Positions 16,736 through 30,476 of a stretch of DNA of 64,000 nucleotides are shown piece by piece. The translations under genes and the position numbers were made by a program. Position 1 is the stretch's first letter. Every line of letters starts with the position of its first letter. The notes under the pieces are model-generated. The model made no database searches and was not told the DNA's origin. It saw nothing but the letters and a program-made list of their open reading frames with translations. Origin of the DNA: Adineta steineri (lineage: Eukaryota; Rotifera; Eurotatoria; Adinetida; Adinetidae). The stretch spans positions 18,065-82,064 of the forward strand of contig CAJNOI010000313.1 of NCBI GenBank assembly GCA_905250115.1. The letters run 5' to 3'.

Positions 16736-18089
16736 AGTGAGGATGGAGTGGATGTGGCCATTAGTATTACAGTCAAAATATTCACACTTTCATTCATCTC
16801 ACATACACGCCGATACCTCTTCTCAGTAAATAAAATAATCCTAATCGAATGCATTACTACGCAGTTCTTGATTCATTTTTCATCGACGATTTTTGTTGAC
16901 ATTGTAGTTAGAAATGTATCAACAAATGAAATGAAATCATGAATATTCTATTTAAAAGAAAATAAAGTATTTATTAGTCAGAGAAACAAACCAAGAAAGA
17001 ATTCCTTCTGAAACTTGTTCATCATTATTCAAGATAATGAACAATAAGAAGAATTACAACAATTATTTTTCTTATTCATAACAAATGTCCGTTATAAAAG
17101 TACGTCAATAGTAGAACATAAAGAACACGTATGTATAACAGTTAAACAGAGTGAAAGAGAAAGAAAGAAAAAGAAAACGGTAAGTCATTTGTAACAATTG
17201 TTTTTCTTATCAAAACTGTTTTCATCTTTCTTCATTCAATATATTGATTGCGACAGTTTTTTTAGATGTTTTTAATGTATACTAACATCGCGATAGTTTA
17301 TACATCTTGAAGAATTTCTTTGGCTTAACATATAAAGAAAGCATTTAGTCTCAGCCTTGATCAATTTTTAATTTATACTCTTAAAAATTATGCATAGTTT
17401 CAATTAAATGCATCAAAACAAAAATTTTTTTTTTAAATTAATAAAAAGACATTAATATGGTATGTTTTCTTATAGAAACAAGACGACTTTTCAGTCAATA
17501 GTTTAAAGAATCTAATCACAAAAATTTTAAAACATGCCTGACTTTCTACCAAATTTTAGAATTTTTTCTAAAACCTTCAGTTTGATAGTAAACTCGAGAA
17601 AATCTAGATTTAACTTATTTTTTGTTTTCATCTCTGTCTGAAGGCTCGATAGAGCATTTTCTGTTGACATAGTTTTGCGAATAGTGCATGGTCGTTTTCA
17701 TATCTTTACATGGATATGTGTCAGAAAATTACATTAAATTACGCTCACACTCTCCTCTATCTTTTCACAACATCAAAACAATACAACAACAACAAAATTC
17801 AAAATTATTTGTATCTTGGTTACCATCTAAATCCCATTCAGATTTTTATCAAGGTCGAGAAATAATGCATTAAAGTTTCTTGTTTTTTTCGCCTCAGGAA
17901 CAAACACTCAGTGAGCAACCAACAATGAATTTCTCTGAAAGATCCACGAAACAAACACACATACGTATAAAAGAAGAAAACAAAATTCATTTTATACTCA
18001 CTTTCGAAACATAAACGTTGAATCTTAGTTTGCTGTTTGATCGTGCATTTCATTATACAAAGAAGAAACAACAGTTGAATACTAATAAT

Positions 18090-21000
18090 ATGAAGCAGGT
18101 TTTGCACTTTGTCCTTTTCACTTTGTCTACACTCTGTTTTGTGCTCGATGGAACACATTTTCGTGGTGGTATCATCTCATGGTAAGTATACCCAATTAAC
18201 GTTTGTTCTTTCATTCAATCTTCCATATTTCACTTTTTGCATTCTTCTTCTTCTTAGGCATCCATTAAACTATACACCAACGGGTAGCACTGCACAAATT
18301 ATTATACATCAAAGGTATTTTTGGAATAGACAATCGAGCCCTTTTATTTCTCCTTTCTGCACGGAAGCGAATGTCGCTGCTCAATCACTTATTCCAGTCA
18401 ATTCTTCTATGACTTGTTTAGCAAACTGCACAAGTTCTAACTATCCTTCAAGTGGACTTTCGACCATTATGATAACTACAGATTGTGATTCAAACCCGAT
18501 CGTTCAATCATGGAGTGGTGAACGCTACGATACTCTGACAATGCTTTTGAATACATCGATTACAATTGGATTTCCCTCAAGTGTATGGATGTCTACACTC
18601 TACATTGGCAGTGGAACTCCGTGGTCAATTGTCAGTCGAATGAATCTAGCACAGAGACCTGATGGTTATATCAATTCCAGTCCTGTTACATGTACATTAC
18701 CAGTAGTATCTTACCAAAGAGCTGTATCAGTAGTTCATATTATACCATTGGCAGATAACGATGATATTGATATATTGCGATGTCGTTGGTCCAATGCAAA
18801 TTCTACGACCAATTACAATCGTTTTGATGAATGTGGAGGTGTCTGCAGTGGACTACCTTCTGGAACTACACTCGACGGATCCAGCTGCACATTAAGTTTC
18901 ATTCTACCAACTGCTAATCTGTATTATGCTTGTGCACTGCAAATCGAAGATTATTATACCCCCAGCTCCACGAGTCCAATGAGTTCAGTTCCAGTACAAT
19001 TCTTATTCTATGCATACAATGCTTCCGTTAATGCATGTGCACAACGTCCTTCAGTTACTGGTGCCCGTCCCAATAGAGGTATAATATGTATTCTATTCTA
19101 AACTAAACTCACACATTTAATAATACTTTCTTTTATCTATTTAATTATCTTTAGCTTGCATCGGAGCTCCAGTTGGTAAGTACAACTGTTATCTTTTACT
19201 TTACTAATATTTAAAATCTATATTTTAGGTGTTCAGCTGAATGAAACTGTAATTGTACAAACATACTGTCCTGGACAAACAATTGTTGATATTGTCACTA
19301 GTTCACCTATTGGGATGACACATAGCAATATTAGTAATCCAAGTTCTGGTATGTAGTTGATAATAGCTTGTTAGTAGATGCAAAGTTTTCATTTTGAAAT
19401 ATAATATGTCAGGTATATGGACAATGACATTGACATGGACACCCACAGCAACACAATCTATAGTTCAAGGCTTTTGTGCTGCTGCAATCGATAATAGTAG
19501 TCTACCATCCGATCCATGGTGTATTACATTCTTAGTTAGTCTTGACGCAGTTAATCTCATTCAAAGCTCAGCTACACCAGTCGGCATTATCCTTCAAAAT
19601 CAAACCGTCTTTCGAATTCAAGGTAATATATATATATTTATTCTTCAAATTATCATTTTTATTTATTGATTTAAATCTATTTATACTTCTTAGCCAACAT
19701 AATCATTACTCCGCCCTATGGGTCTGTCCAACATCGTAATGGTACATTTATTTACTTCAATGACGCCACGGTCAACGCAGTTGTTCAAAGTTTTGATTGT
19801 GCTTGGGCACCAGAAGTAACATACACAGACTCTTCAGTCATCATTCAGTTCCCAATTGCACCATGGGTTCCTGGACATTCCTATTATGTCACATTCGATA
19901 GTGGTTTGTATAAACTTCTACACATATATTGTTTTCTAATCCTACATATCATTATTTATCACTTTAGGTGTAGTAAGTGGAAGTTTTTATTGTCGTAAGT
20001 GACTGTCTATTGATCATATCGATTGAACGAGAAATATTGGCTAAATAATGAAATCTTGTAGATGCTGAATCTGCACCAGTTAGTAGTCCAACATACTGGA
20101 CATTCAACGTTTTGCCTTCAACAACAACAACAACAACAACAACAACTACAACATCTACAACAACTACAACTACAACTAGTAAGAACACTTGTCTGTAAAA
20201 CAATGCTTCACTTTTCACTTTATTTGGTGCGGGGGTGCGAGTCAGGGTGAGGGTGTGGGGTATGGATATTCTTTTTATATACCTACACCCTGTTTTGCTC
20301 TATACAAGAATAATGTTTTTTTAAAAAATAAGAGCCATCTGATAAATAAGGTTAGAGAAATATCGAAAAAAACATTAAAATAGTACCCAGCCTTTTTATT
20401 TACTTTAGAAGAGTTCTGTATGATAAAAAGATTTTTATAGGCAGTTTATAAGACATGTCTCTGTTCAAGTAATGTTCTCTTTTACCTTCGTTGATCAAAC
20501 AACTTCATATAACCGATGATGTCTTAAACTTCGACTAAAGAAATGTTATGGTTGTAGTTGTAATGAAATAACAAAAGAGAACAGTCTTTGATAAAAATAA
20601 AATAAATCATGAAATGAAGCGTTGATGAAATGAAAATCATAAATGCTTTTTAGAGTCTTTCTGTGACAAACATTCACAAAATCAACTTTTCAAAATATGT
20701 ATAGGCATAAACTAGTGAAAATAGAAGGAGTCTATTTTTGATCTCAAGAAGACGAACGAGCGTTGACAGAACCAGTTTTATGTTCGTTCGACTAAAAGAG
20801 GAAAGTGAGAAATAATAGAAAAAAAAGAGCAAAGAAAAATCATTCATTACTGTGTCTACTTTATTTTCTTGATCGATCATATAAAAATTAATGCGATCTA
20901 TCATTAGCTTATTTTTCATCATATCTCTTTCATCTGTAGGAGGCTTGTAAGGTTATCTTGTTTCGTTTGACTCTATCATGATATAAATGAATTGTATAGG

Positions 21001-23886
21001 ACAAACGACACAACTACCTAATTATTCTTGTACTGAAAATAATGTTTCGATTCAGTTTACATTATCTTCATCATCTCATTCAGCCTGGAATCCAGCATCA
21101 AATTGTTCTTTACAACAATGTAATACAAGCTTGAATGATAACAATAATTGTCTTTTATCATCGACACCTTGTTATGATTATCGAACAATAAATAATATTA
21201 GTTATTGTGCACCTGGTATTTTATGTTCGATATTAGAAACATGTAATAATGTTACACAAGCATGTTTATCAAACACTTCAGTGTGCGTTATTAATTCATG
21301 TTGTTCACCACAAGCAGTATGCTTACCATTGTTAGCAAGACAAATGTGTAACACAGGTAAGAATACATATTATTTACATTTGACAGATCATCATACTCAA
21401 CTAGAACAATTCATTTTAGTCAGTGATAGATGAGGTATCATTCATTTGTATAAAAACTCTGTCGAGTGATACTTTTCTTGTAGTGAAAACAAATATAATA
21501 GATAGAATAATATAGATTAGTGATATCCATTGTTAATTAACAAGAAAGATGAAGAACTGAAGTATGTTGAAGTTTTCAGTTTAGTTAGTGAATAACACAT
21601 TAATACAAGTTCATATATTATTTAATCGGTAGAATAAGAGATTATAGTTTCATAATAGTTCAATGTTGTTTGTGTTTTGTCTGAGCCAAAATATTTTGTA
21701 GAACAGACTTTTGTAACATGGTTTTACGTTTACATTTGTTGTATTGAATAATAAGAGAATATAAATGAATAGATTGAAGTATACAAATCGGTATCATAGA
21801 CCATTTCAAATAAAATTTATATTTTGCGTGATTTTATATTTTTATTTATTCCTCTCTTTTCTGTTGCTGTTATTGTTCTAATAATATTAGTTTATCGGTA
21901 TGTTAGGTGTAGTTTAAGAGACATTGTCCATCATCAATATTAAACTTACTGTAAAATAGATGAGTCATTTGAGATAAAATTTAGGTGCAAATTATATGTG
22001 AAGGTGAATCAGTTCTGATAGAGAATCTAAGATTATCATTCGTCGATCAATAATTATCTCATTTATCTTGTCTTGATTGATGAGATGATTGAGTGAACTA
22101 TAAATCAGATATTAAATACTATCTTTATCTTTAGATTAATCTTTCATATCATATTTGTAAATTTTTTTTTCTATAATACTGCTTATCACATAAGAGAATG
22201 TGGATAGTGGATTGATGAAAAATTGTTGTTATATCGATTATAGATATGAAATATCACTGATAATAGAGTAGAAGATAACTAAATAATAGAATTTGTGTAA
22301 CTTAATAAAGAACCAGTAATGATTTGATATTGAATTATTAGAAACTTTGAGATTAATTACTCATTCTTTTGCTAGTTCATAGTTTATATCAGTTCCAATA
22401 GTGAATGTTATATAGATCTTTTCATACCTATATATTGATTGTTATAAAAAGATATGCTGCAAATAATTCACTGTTTTGATTGTGATATTCAGAGAACTTA
22501 TGAAAGAGTTGATGCAAAGTTCATATTTTTCATTCTATTGACTATCTTTCGATCAAAACTTGTAAAATTTATAGATAATCCGAAAACACATCAGTTGGTG
22601 TAACTAGCATAGTAACTAAGTTAAGACATACATCTTTTATATATTTGAATAAGATAATAGGGGAAATAGATAATATAGAAAACTGATGATGTCATAATAA
22701 TATTTGAAGAGAATTTGTATAATACATTTGACTACTATTCTCGAACTACATAAGTTTGAGGTGATATAAAACAGACATATTGAAGACTGCCATTTTTAGG
22801 ATTATGAAAAATACTGTAGAAGAGTAGCGAATGTTGATTGTTTGGTTATATAATGTTGCATAGTCTAAATATATAAAAATATAATTTTTAGGATGGTTTC
22901 CTACTGCCAATATGACTGATTCACGATATGGGCATACAGAATCTGTATTATCAAATGGAAAAGTATTAGTTACTGGTGGAGTGAATAGTAATTTTTTAAG
23001 TAGTGTTGAACTGTATGATCCATCAACAAGTACTTGGACAATTACTGGTAACATGACTAATGCACGATATTTTCATACAGCATCTGTATTATCAAATGGA
23101 AAGGTATTAGTTACTGGTGGATGGAATGGTAGTGCTTTATATAGTGCTGAACTGTATGATTCGTCAACAGGTATTTGGACAAGTACTTATGATATGATTA
23201 GTCCACGAGCTTGGCACACAGCATCTGTATTATCTAATGAAAAAGTATTAGTTACAGGTGGAACCGATAGTAACAATGCTTCAAATAGCGCTGAGTTGTA
23301 TGATCCATCAACAGGTACTTGGACAACTGCTGGCAACATGACTAATGCACGACAAGTTCACACGGCATCTGTATTATTAAATGGAAAACTATTAGTTACT
23401 GGTGGAAAAGGCATTGGTAATATTGTTTTAAATAGTGCCGAACTGTACGATCCATCAACAGGTACTTGGACAACTACAGGTAACATGAATGATGCACGAT
23501 CTGATCACACAGTATCTGTATTATCAAATGGGCTAGTATTAGTCACTGGTGGACAAGGCATTGGTAGTAATTATTTAAATAGTGCTGAATTGTATAATCC
23601 ATCAACAAGTGTTTGGACAACTACTAGTAGTATGACTAATGCACGACAAGATCACACAGCATCTGTATTATCGAATGGAAAAGTATTAGTTACTGATGGA
23701 TATGATGGCTTCAGCGTTTTAAATAGTGTTGAATTGTATGATACATCAACAGCAACTTGGACAACTACTAGTAACATGAATAATGCACGAGCTTATCACA
23801 CAACATCTGTATTATCAAATGGAAAAGTATTAGTTACTGGTGGATATGATAATGGTGGTGCTTTAAATAGTGCAGAATTATATTAA
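18090..23886 (+). CDS. Secreted kelch beta-propeller protein with Thr-rich stalk
   Basis: Ten exons in consistent phase encode 989 residues. The start MKQVLHFVLFTLSTLCFVLD is a signal peptide. Residues about 30-500 form an extracellular region with several N-glycosylation-type sites and paired cysteines that I cannot assign. A stalk of consecutive Thr codons follows (about 515-540), then a Cys-rich stretch (540-658). The last exon encodes seven kelch repeats of about 48 residues, each like HTASVLSNGKVLVTGG then SAELYDPSTGTWTTTG. The repeats are very similar to one another, suggesting recent expansion, and resemble bacterial kelch proteins. Two exons are very small: 21 nt (19155-19175) and 27 nt (19968-19994). 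The intron 20179-20999 carries a hairpin and dispersed-repeat copy 2, and the intron before the propeller is 1.5 kb. Function is unknown; an adhesive or binding role is inferred. Confidence 0.8.
20228..20291. repeat. Telomere-like G/C hairpin (2), intronic
   Basis: The G-rich arm GGGTGAGGGTGTGGGGTATG faces ACCTACACCCTG after an AT spacer. It lies in an intron of the kelch gene, and dispersed-repeat copy 2 begins about 15 bp to its right. Confidence 0.65.
20305..20930. repeat. Dispersed noncoding repeat, copy 2 (left-truncated)
   Basis: It matches the right part of the full copy at 59022-60090, from the equivalent of 59485 on. Shared blocks include AAGGTTAGAGAAAT, TCTGTTCAAGTAATGTT, AACAACTTCATATAA and CATAAATGCTTT. 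The left half is absent, and the truncation point falls at hairpin 2. It lies wholly within an intron of the kelch gene. Confidence 0.75.
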
Positions 23887-26353
23887 TTATTTCAAATAAA
23901 TTAACTGTCACTTATCTTATTCTTTTTCTTACAAGTAATTCAAATTCCAAACAAGACTTTTGTTAGAAGAACTCCTGTTGTGTGACGTCCGCAAACTGTT
24001 TCCTTCCATATTTTTCTTGAATAATCGCATATTTTAGTATTCGATCCCGAATAAAAATAAATATCTTTGTTTTTTTACTCTTATATATAAGTTTATTATG
24101 ATTAACAAAACTTAGAACTAATTCGATAATTTTAATTATCCTTTCAAATGCTCTATTCATTTTGTAGTGTAGGCACTCATAATATTCAATTGTTTTGATA
24201 GTATTTATCGGATTTAGAATAATTCATCATTGAAATATTTTATTTACAAAAAGACTTTAAGGTAAGTTCATGAATGAGATAGATGAATATATTTGTAAAT
24301 AACAACAACAGATGATGTAAGGGACAATCTATAATCATATCAGACGTAAGACGAAATGGGAATGAGGATATAAATATTGATGAGTTAAGCAAAATACTGG
24401 CATCCAACTTCTCTTATTTTACGATAATATGTATTTTAACGAAAGAGAATAGACAATAATAAGATTTCTGCATAATGTTTGTTTGCGATCAGTAATTATC
24501 TTCTTGTGAGTCTTAAATGAAATGATTCATACCACTCCAGAAAAATCAAATTGAATAATGTAGAATATCTTTCGAGAAGTTCTATTGAAATATCAATAAA
24601 AAACTATAGACAGAGCTACTTTTTCTTGTTCATATTAATTTATTCTACAAACTATGAAATTTTCCAACTTTGAATTAAGATCATAATCTAGATCTTTCAT
24701 TTATAATATATTATATAGATTCATGTCTATGTTAACAAAGATATTTCTCTTAGTATTATCACAGATATTATTTATAACGTATTGATACAAATTTTTTGAA
24801 AGATATTTTTTATATTTTATTGTTTGTGAATAGTTCATCTCATTTCATTATCAGGTAGTTTAGAAAAAGAATTAATAGTTTTTGTAATAGATGTGATGAC
24901 TATGTTGTTTTATTTGTAATATGACAGTGTTCTTATTCTACTTTATCATAATGATATAGTTAAAATATATATATAAACACATCTGCGAATTACAATGCCG
25001 TTACCTCAGATCTGAAATGAATTTGATGTCATGTATAGTGTTATATATTTTGCAAGGCCACATTCTTATTTATATCCATACGCTTATATCTGAATGTTGA
25101 TTTTGAAGTATTCAATTAAATCAATTCATAAAACTTATGAGAACAAAAATAATTTAGTTTTTGTTGGTAAATCCAATATATTATCTTGTCTTCTTGACAG
25201 AGTTTCTTCTTCCTTGTTCTATAGATAAATACAATACACAAAACTTTATACAAATTAGATAAAATATAACTGACGAGAAATCTTTTTTTGAATGTTTCCT
25301 TTGCTTAAGGATACTACATAGTGTTCGAATAAAAACTGTAAAAAAATTTAGATTCTAATTGAAATCTATTTAAACTTCCATATTTTCAATTCATTCTTTG
25401 CTACTAATACATATATGCGTAGGAAGTTTTAGCATTAACTGGTACAATCAATTAAAGTACATATTATTGTTTTTTTGAAATATTTTTATATGAAAACACA
25501 TCACATTAAAAAACTTTTGATATTATGATTCATTTTGTGAAAATAGCACTAGAAAATACTTTTAATGACATTTCCGATAAACCATTTCTTTTCTTTCCAA
25601 TGTCCCTAGTCAAGGAGTTAATATGTGTATATTTGATAGAGGTGATGAGCTTGCACAAAGAAATATTATTTCATGATTTTTCTACAAACTGATCTAGTCA
25701 CGAGTATGAATAAAGTAGATAATCCATCCAGTTAATAAATATGCTCTCTAAGATCGTTGGGTATTTTTATAGTGTACAAAAGTTTTTGATTATTGTGAAG
25801 TATTTTTATATTTTCCATGTTTAAACATGTGTATATAGATTATAAGCGTTCAAGAGGAGCTTGATTCACCTAAATACGTGTCGGATATGTAAAAGTTTTG
25901 CCATAGTTTTTCTTTTGTATATAACAAAGTACACGTACCAAGCACTATTTTCGTACTTAAGTACAAGGGCAAGTATACTTTTAGATTTTTTAAAAAAATC
26001 AACATAGCTTTTAAAGTTTTGTTTTCTAATTCAGCTTGTAAAACTGAAGAAGAACAATGATCAAATCAGTTATTGATGCTGTATCGGAATAATTTAAATT
26101 TAAAACATGTCCATGGCTCTAAACGAATGAAATCTTGACTTTTCTTACGAATTGTTTAATTATTATTTTTTTGGTCAAAAACTTGGTATTCAAAATATAG
26201 AAGCGAAGAATACATTCGTGATCTCCTCTATTCAACAATGTATAATTCGTTCAAGTCTATCGTCTAGTACTTTTTTTTCATTTCTAGCACCTTAAAATGA
26301 AAGCACTGAACAACGAAACAAATCTGAAACATGATTAAATGTGAATTATTTCT
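23887..26353. other. Noncoding AT-rich region
   Basis: About 2.5 kb with no frame longer than 65 codons and no recognisable motif. I see no hairpin, tRNA or repeat copy in it. It separates the convergent ends of the kelch and F-box genes. Confidence 0.6.
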
Positions 26354-28039
26354 TTAATCTGAATCACATGCTGATAGATGAGGTTTTAGTTTATAATTAA
26401 TATAAACATCAAATGTTCTTGCATTGTCTTCAAACCAATTAAAGATTGATTCATCAACGCATTTGATTTTTATTATTGATAATTTGGAACATTTTGTTAA
26501 TATTAATAAAAAATCATCAACATTATCAATATCACAATGAAGTTCTTCGACATTTGAAAATGTTTTACAAAACCAATCTAAATCATCGATTTCAAAATAA
26601 TCATAGGGAGTTGGATTACAATAATCGAACATTTTAATCTTTTTGCTCAAAAGTTCACAGAGTTCGTGATTAGTGTAAAATGAACTTGTAATTTGTTTCT
26701 TTAAGATTAATGATGATATATTTGGCATTTGCTCTAATATTTCAAAGAGTAATTCTAATTTAATTGCACATTTTTCTGTAATTTCCAGTTCTGTGATATT
26801 TGATAAGTTGATCATGTTCTTCAAATGTTCTATTTTGAATTCGTACTCATCGTCTTTAACACGATAATTAAGAGTACTTGCTAAACTTAATGATTGAATA
26901 TGTCGAAAATACCATGATGAATCATCTCTAATTGCACTTGCAAATAAAGATAAATACTTAACATTATCAAATTCATTTAAAACATTTGTCGATGGACTGT
27001 TGTACTTTTTCATAGTAGATGTTAATGTATAGTAAGTGGGTATGTATGGTATAGTATAAACTGATGGTATTCCGTCATCGATTACATAATTGATATACCA
27101 ATTATGTTGATGCCAAAAATCAGTTTGAAATGGTGAAAGCTTGATTAACATATTATCGTAAGATTCAGAATAGCAACAATCAAATTTGAAGTTGAATACA
27201 CGTAATAGTGGTAATGAAGATTTGATGAGATGCTGCCATCGATCAGCATCAATCATGTTGTGAGCCATATGAGTAACGATTGAAAAGATTCTCAAGTTTG
27301 GAGTACATTTTAGCAACAGTTCGATGAATCGAAAAGAAGTTACAGAATAATCTATATGTAACTGTTTTAAATGAACAGCACATATCTTACTAAAATCAGA
27401 TTTATAGTCCACATCGTTATCATCTTCCATATCATAATCATTAATCGTGTCGATTTTTATATATTTTAACATCGATGTATAATTTAATATTGTTAGTAAT
27501 TGAGATACAGTACACAAAGTAATTCTTAATGATGTAACTGACGATGTTCCATAAATAGATATTGGACGATAGTTTTCTAATGTTAACACTTGTATTTTAG
27601 TTTTAGATATAGCTTCTGCTTCTATCGTCCATCTAGGAGCATAAAACCGGTATAAATCAGGTAATAAGGTTAACATAGATGAGACTTGTTCGTATTCAGT
27701 ATGATAATTAAGCGTGCCAATAAATGATAATGATCGAAGGCGAATAAATTCATTTAATGAAAATAATGATAAAAATGATTCAATCTGTTCACGTAAATCT
27801 ATATTTGATAATTTTAAATAAATGATGTTTTGTTTTATTTTCGGATTTATTTGTATTGTTTGACAAAACTCATTAAACAAAGACTTTTTAACTTGTTCAA
27901 AATCGAGATGTAAATGAATGTTTCGAATAAGTATATAAAATCGATAGTTTAATCGATCAAATGAATGAAAGATATCGGGTGCATTGAGATATTGAAAGCA
28001 TTCAACGACTATTTCATTTGGTAATTGTTCAAATTTCAT
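26354..28039 (-). CDS. F-box protein with leucine-rich tail
   Basis: A single-exon frame of 561 residues. The N-terminus FEQLPNEIVVECFQYLNAPD followed by IFHSFDRLNYRFYILI is an F-box, the Skp1-binding module of SCF ubiquitin ligases. The remainder is rich in Leu/Ile with irregular repeats such as LTKCSKLSIIKIKCVD and LRSLSFIGTL, as in the substrate-binding leucine-rich arrays of many F-box proteins. The likely role is substrate adaptor for ubiquitination; the target is unknown. There are no introns, unlike neighbouring genes, which suggests a retroposed or recently expanded family. A second, truncated copy of its 5' end, including about 45 bp upstream of the ATG, lies at 63745-64000. Confidence 0.85.
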   Translation of the reverse strand: MKFEQLPNEIVVECFQYLNAPDIFHSFDRLNYRFYILIRNIHLHLDFEQVKKSLFNEFCQTIQINPKIKQNIIYLKLSNIDLREQIESFLSLFSLNEFIRLRSLSFIGTLNYHTEYEQVSSMLTLLPDLYRFYAPRWTIEAEAISKTKIQVLTLENYRPISIYGTSSVTSLRITLCTVSQLLTILNYTSMLKYIKIDTINDYDMEDDNDVDYKSDFSKICAVHLKQLHIDYSVTSFRFIELLLKCTPNLRIFSIVTHMAHNMIDADRWQHLIKSSLPLLRVFNFKFDCCYSESYDNMLIKLSPFQTDFWHQHNWYINYVIDDGIPSVYTIPYIPTYYTLTSTMKKYNSPSTNVLNEFDNVKYLSLFASAIRDDSSWYFRHIQSLSLASTLNYRVKDDEYEFKIEHLKNMINLSNITELEITEKCAIKLELLFEILEQMPNISSLILKKQITSSFYTNHELCELLSKKIKMFDYCNPTPYDYFEIDDLDWFCKTFSNVEELHCDIDNVDDFLLILTKCSKLSIIKIKCVDESIFNWFEDNARTFDVYINYKLKPHLSACDSD

Positions 28040-29027
28040 CCTGCTCGATATTTTAGCTAGAATAAGAAAAAGAATAACAACATGTATTTATTGATAATAT
28101 ATGCTCGTATTCTATGTTATAGATAGTGTATGAATAAAAGAATGTAGGAAGAAATAATTTTAACTTGTTCTTCTATACTGCACGTAAGCCATTGTTTTAG
28201 CTTTAACTATATTCCGTGTGGAGATTCAATACACAGAGACATCTTTTTATTATAGTTTGTAATTTATCAAACATTAGCATACAGGGAAATATTTCGTAAA
28301 AGTGTGTGATAAATACACGTTAATATTCTATAAATGTCACGCATAAAAATCGATTTTTGTTACAACGAACTTTTGTACCTATTATACGAATATACTCGAT
28401 ATTTAAAATATAACAAAATGTAATGTAAAACAACAAATGTTCAAGATGAAGATACTCGCTATGAGAAGGATAGATGTGGGTGTGGGTGTTAAGGAATATT
28501 CTTCTCTCTCAACCATACACCCATACCCTCACATATAAACTATTTTATCTAGATATTTCGTTATTTTTCTTCTACAGAGGATATCTGTTGCAAATAAACT
28601 AATTGACTTGTTTTACTATTATGAAGTTGATAATAAACTAGCGAAACTTTTTATTTATTGTAGGCTGACTTAAAAAATAACTTCATGATCTGATTGTATT
28701 TATAAATGAATTGATAGCTTGATCAACAAACAGTACAAAGATTTTTGTGCAAACCATTTTCGAATGTCTTGAAAAAGTTTATTACGAAATCTCTTATAAA
28801 CATTGGTTCGATAAAACGTCTTGCTTTTAAAGTGAATAGTGTTGAGTATATTGATAATCAAAAAAAATAAGAAAGTATATTTAAACTCTTACACTAAAAC
28901 AACATTTTTCACAACGAAAAGTTTCTAATTAATGTACAACAATACAATTAGTTATAAAGAGAAATAAAGAACCGACAATAAATGAAGCGAATGATAAAAG
29001 CATGATATAATATGAGTTCGTCGTTTG
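28040..29027. other. Intergenic region
   Basis: AT-rich and noncoding. It contains the upstream region of the F-box gene, which is duplicated at the right end of the window, and telomere-like hairpin 3. No gene is supported. Confidence 0.55.
28474..28530. repeat. Telomere-like G/C hairpin (3)
   Basis: TGTGGGTGTGGGTGTT contains two perfect TGTGGG units. After a spacer it is answered by ACACCCATACCCTCAC. It lies about 440 bp upstream of the F-box start. Confidence 0.75.
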
Positions 29028-30476
29028 TTATGCAGTGTTTACTCCCCCAGGAGTCACGTTCGCATTTGCAGGCATCACGATGTTTGTTTTTTTGCCAAAA
29101 TAACAAAAACAGTGTTTGACTTGTTGGCGAAACGTTTTTGAGACAATGAGAAATACATAGAAACCACTCTTTAGACAAGAAAGATAATTAACAAAATGAT
29201 GAAATAAAGGATGTCTTACTTACTCCATATGTGATATTACCTAAAGAATTGACAATATTAAAGATGAAATATTCAATATTTTCTTGTTCCGCCGATTTGT
29301 TCAGAGTAAGTGATGCTGATGAGTATGCATCGAAAAAAGCACGGGGCATAATAGTAATCAAAATTAATATTATTTGTCCTAAAATCATATAAGTAAGTTG
29401 GCGATCAGCTCCTTGTAGTTGACGTGTATTTGTTAAAGTGTGCATATTTCGATATGCAAGTGTACCAAATACAAGGACAATAACCAGCGGAACTGCTGTA
29501 CAGAAAAACCAATGATTAACATAAGTATAGTAAGTTCCCCAAATGTCATTGTAATTGGCACAAACATTCGAACTAAATATTAAAAAATACAGGTATATTA
29601 AAATGACATAGAAACTTTCAAGATGATTTCTTTTTTCCCCTATATTCTGATACTTTTCAAGACATTATAAATATACAATATATATATCGTGAAGAACTAA
29701 TACTCTTTATCAAAATTAAATAAATAATTTAATGAGTATAAAAGATTCATCATGCATTTCTGATTTGATCATCTAGATATATCTTATCTACATTGAAGCA
29801 TATACTAAGTTTTGTCATAATTTTTAATGCAATACTAGATAAGCAATTCTGACAGTTGTTGTGAATTAATTCACATAGAAAACGGACGCATTTTATCATA
29901 AACACTGACATATATATTGCATATGGTTATTCTATGAAAATAATCATTTTAACAGACTTACGTATTTAAGAAAATCGCAAACCTATCAAGATGGTTATGT
30001 TAATAACTTACTAACCTTATATAAGTGAAAATGAGATCCGGTACACATGTAAGTGTCCAAAAAACAACTACACCAACACTAATATAATAGGCTCGTTTGA
30101 TGTTGCTCAATTGCCGTAGATTAGCTGCTCGTGAGGTCATCAGAAAGCGATCAATCGTTGCAATGCATTCGCATGTCGTTGACAAACCAAAACAAGTATC
30201 AATAAGATATGTCCTTATTTTGCACCATGCAGGTGAGAGAAGAGTTAAATCTAAACCAAAGCCAATAGCAGAAGCACGAGATATTCCTGCAGCCAAGTAC
30301 TGCACAGATTGTGTAATCGCTGATATAAGTAGAAAGAATGTGCATGGCTGAGTACGATACATACGCGAAGTCGAAAGTGTAATTGTACTCATTAAGCTAC
30401 CAGAAAAACCTATACACCAGAATGGAATAAACACATAAAGTGTATACATTTGAGTGATATACGACCATGATGCCAT
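29028..30476 (-). CDS. Rhodopsin-like (class A) G-protein-coupled receptor
   Basis: Three exons in phase (30476-30016, 29572-29224, 29168-29028) encode 316 residues with seven hydrophobic segments. TM1 is YVFIPFWCIGFSGSLMS. TM3 ends in the DRY-type motif as ATIDRFLMTS. TM4 is YYISVGVVVFWTLTCV and TM5 is FFCTAVPLVIVLVFGTLAY. TM6 is MILGQIILILITIM and TM7 is NITYGSGFYVFLIVS. Conserved cysteines before TM3 (PAWCK) and in loop 2 (NVCANY) could form the usual disulphide. TM7 lacks the classic NPxxY, having GSGFYVF instead. This resembles the large lineage-specific receptor sets of rotifers. The ligand is unknown; chemosensory or peptide reception is a guess. The tail ends PGGVNTA, with the stop at 29028-29030. 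Confidence 0.85.

Noticed and set aside
18109-18257. Upstream extension of the kelch exon 2 frame through the first intron
   Set aside because: It needs a non-ATG start and reads through a clear GTAAGT...TTCTTAG intron. The spliced form has an ATG and a good signal peptide.
19964-20218. Val-rich minus-strand frame in the kelch gene
   Set aside because: It is a shadow of the Thr-rich stalk on the plus strand.
23963-24160. 65-codon minus-strand frame
   Set aside because: Lys/Ile-rich low-complexity frame without motif or partner exons.
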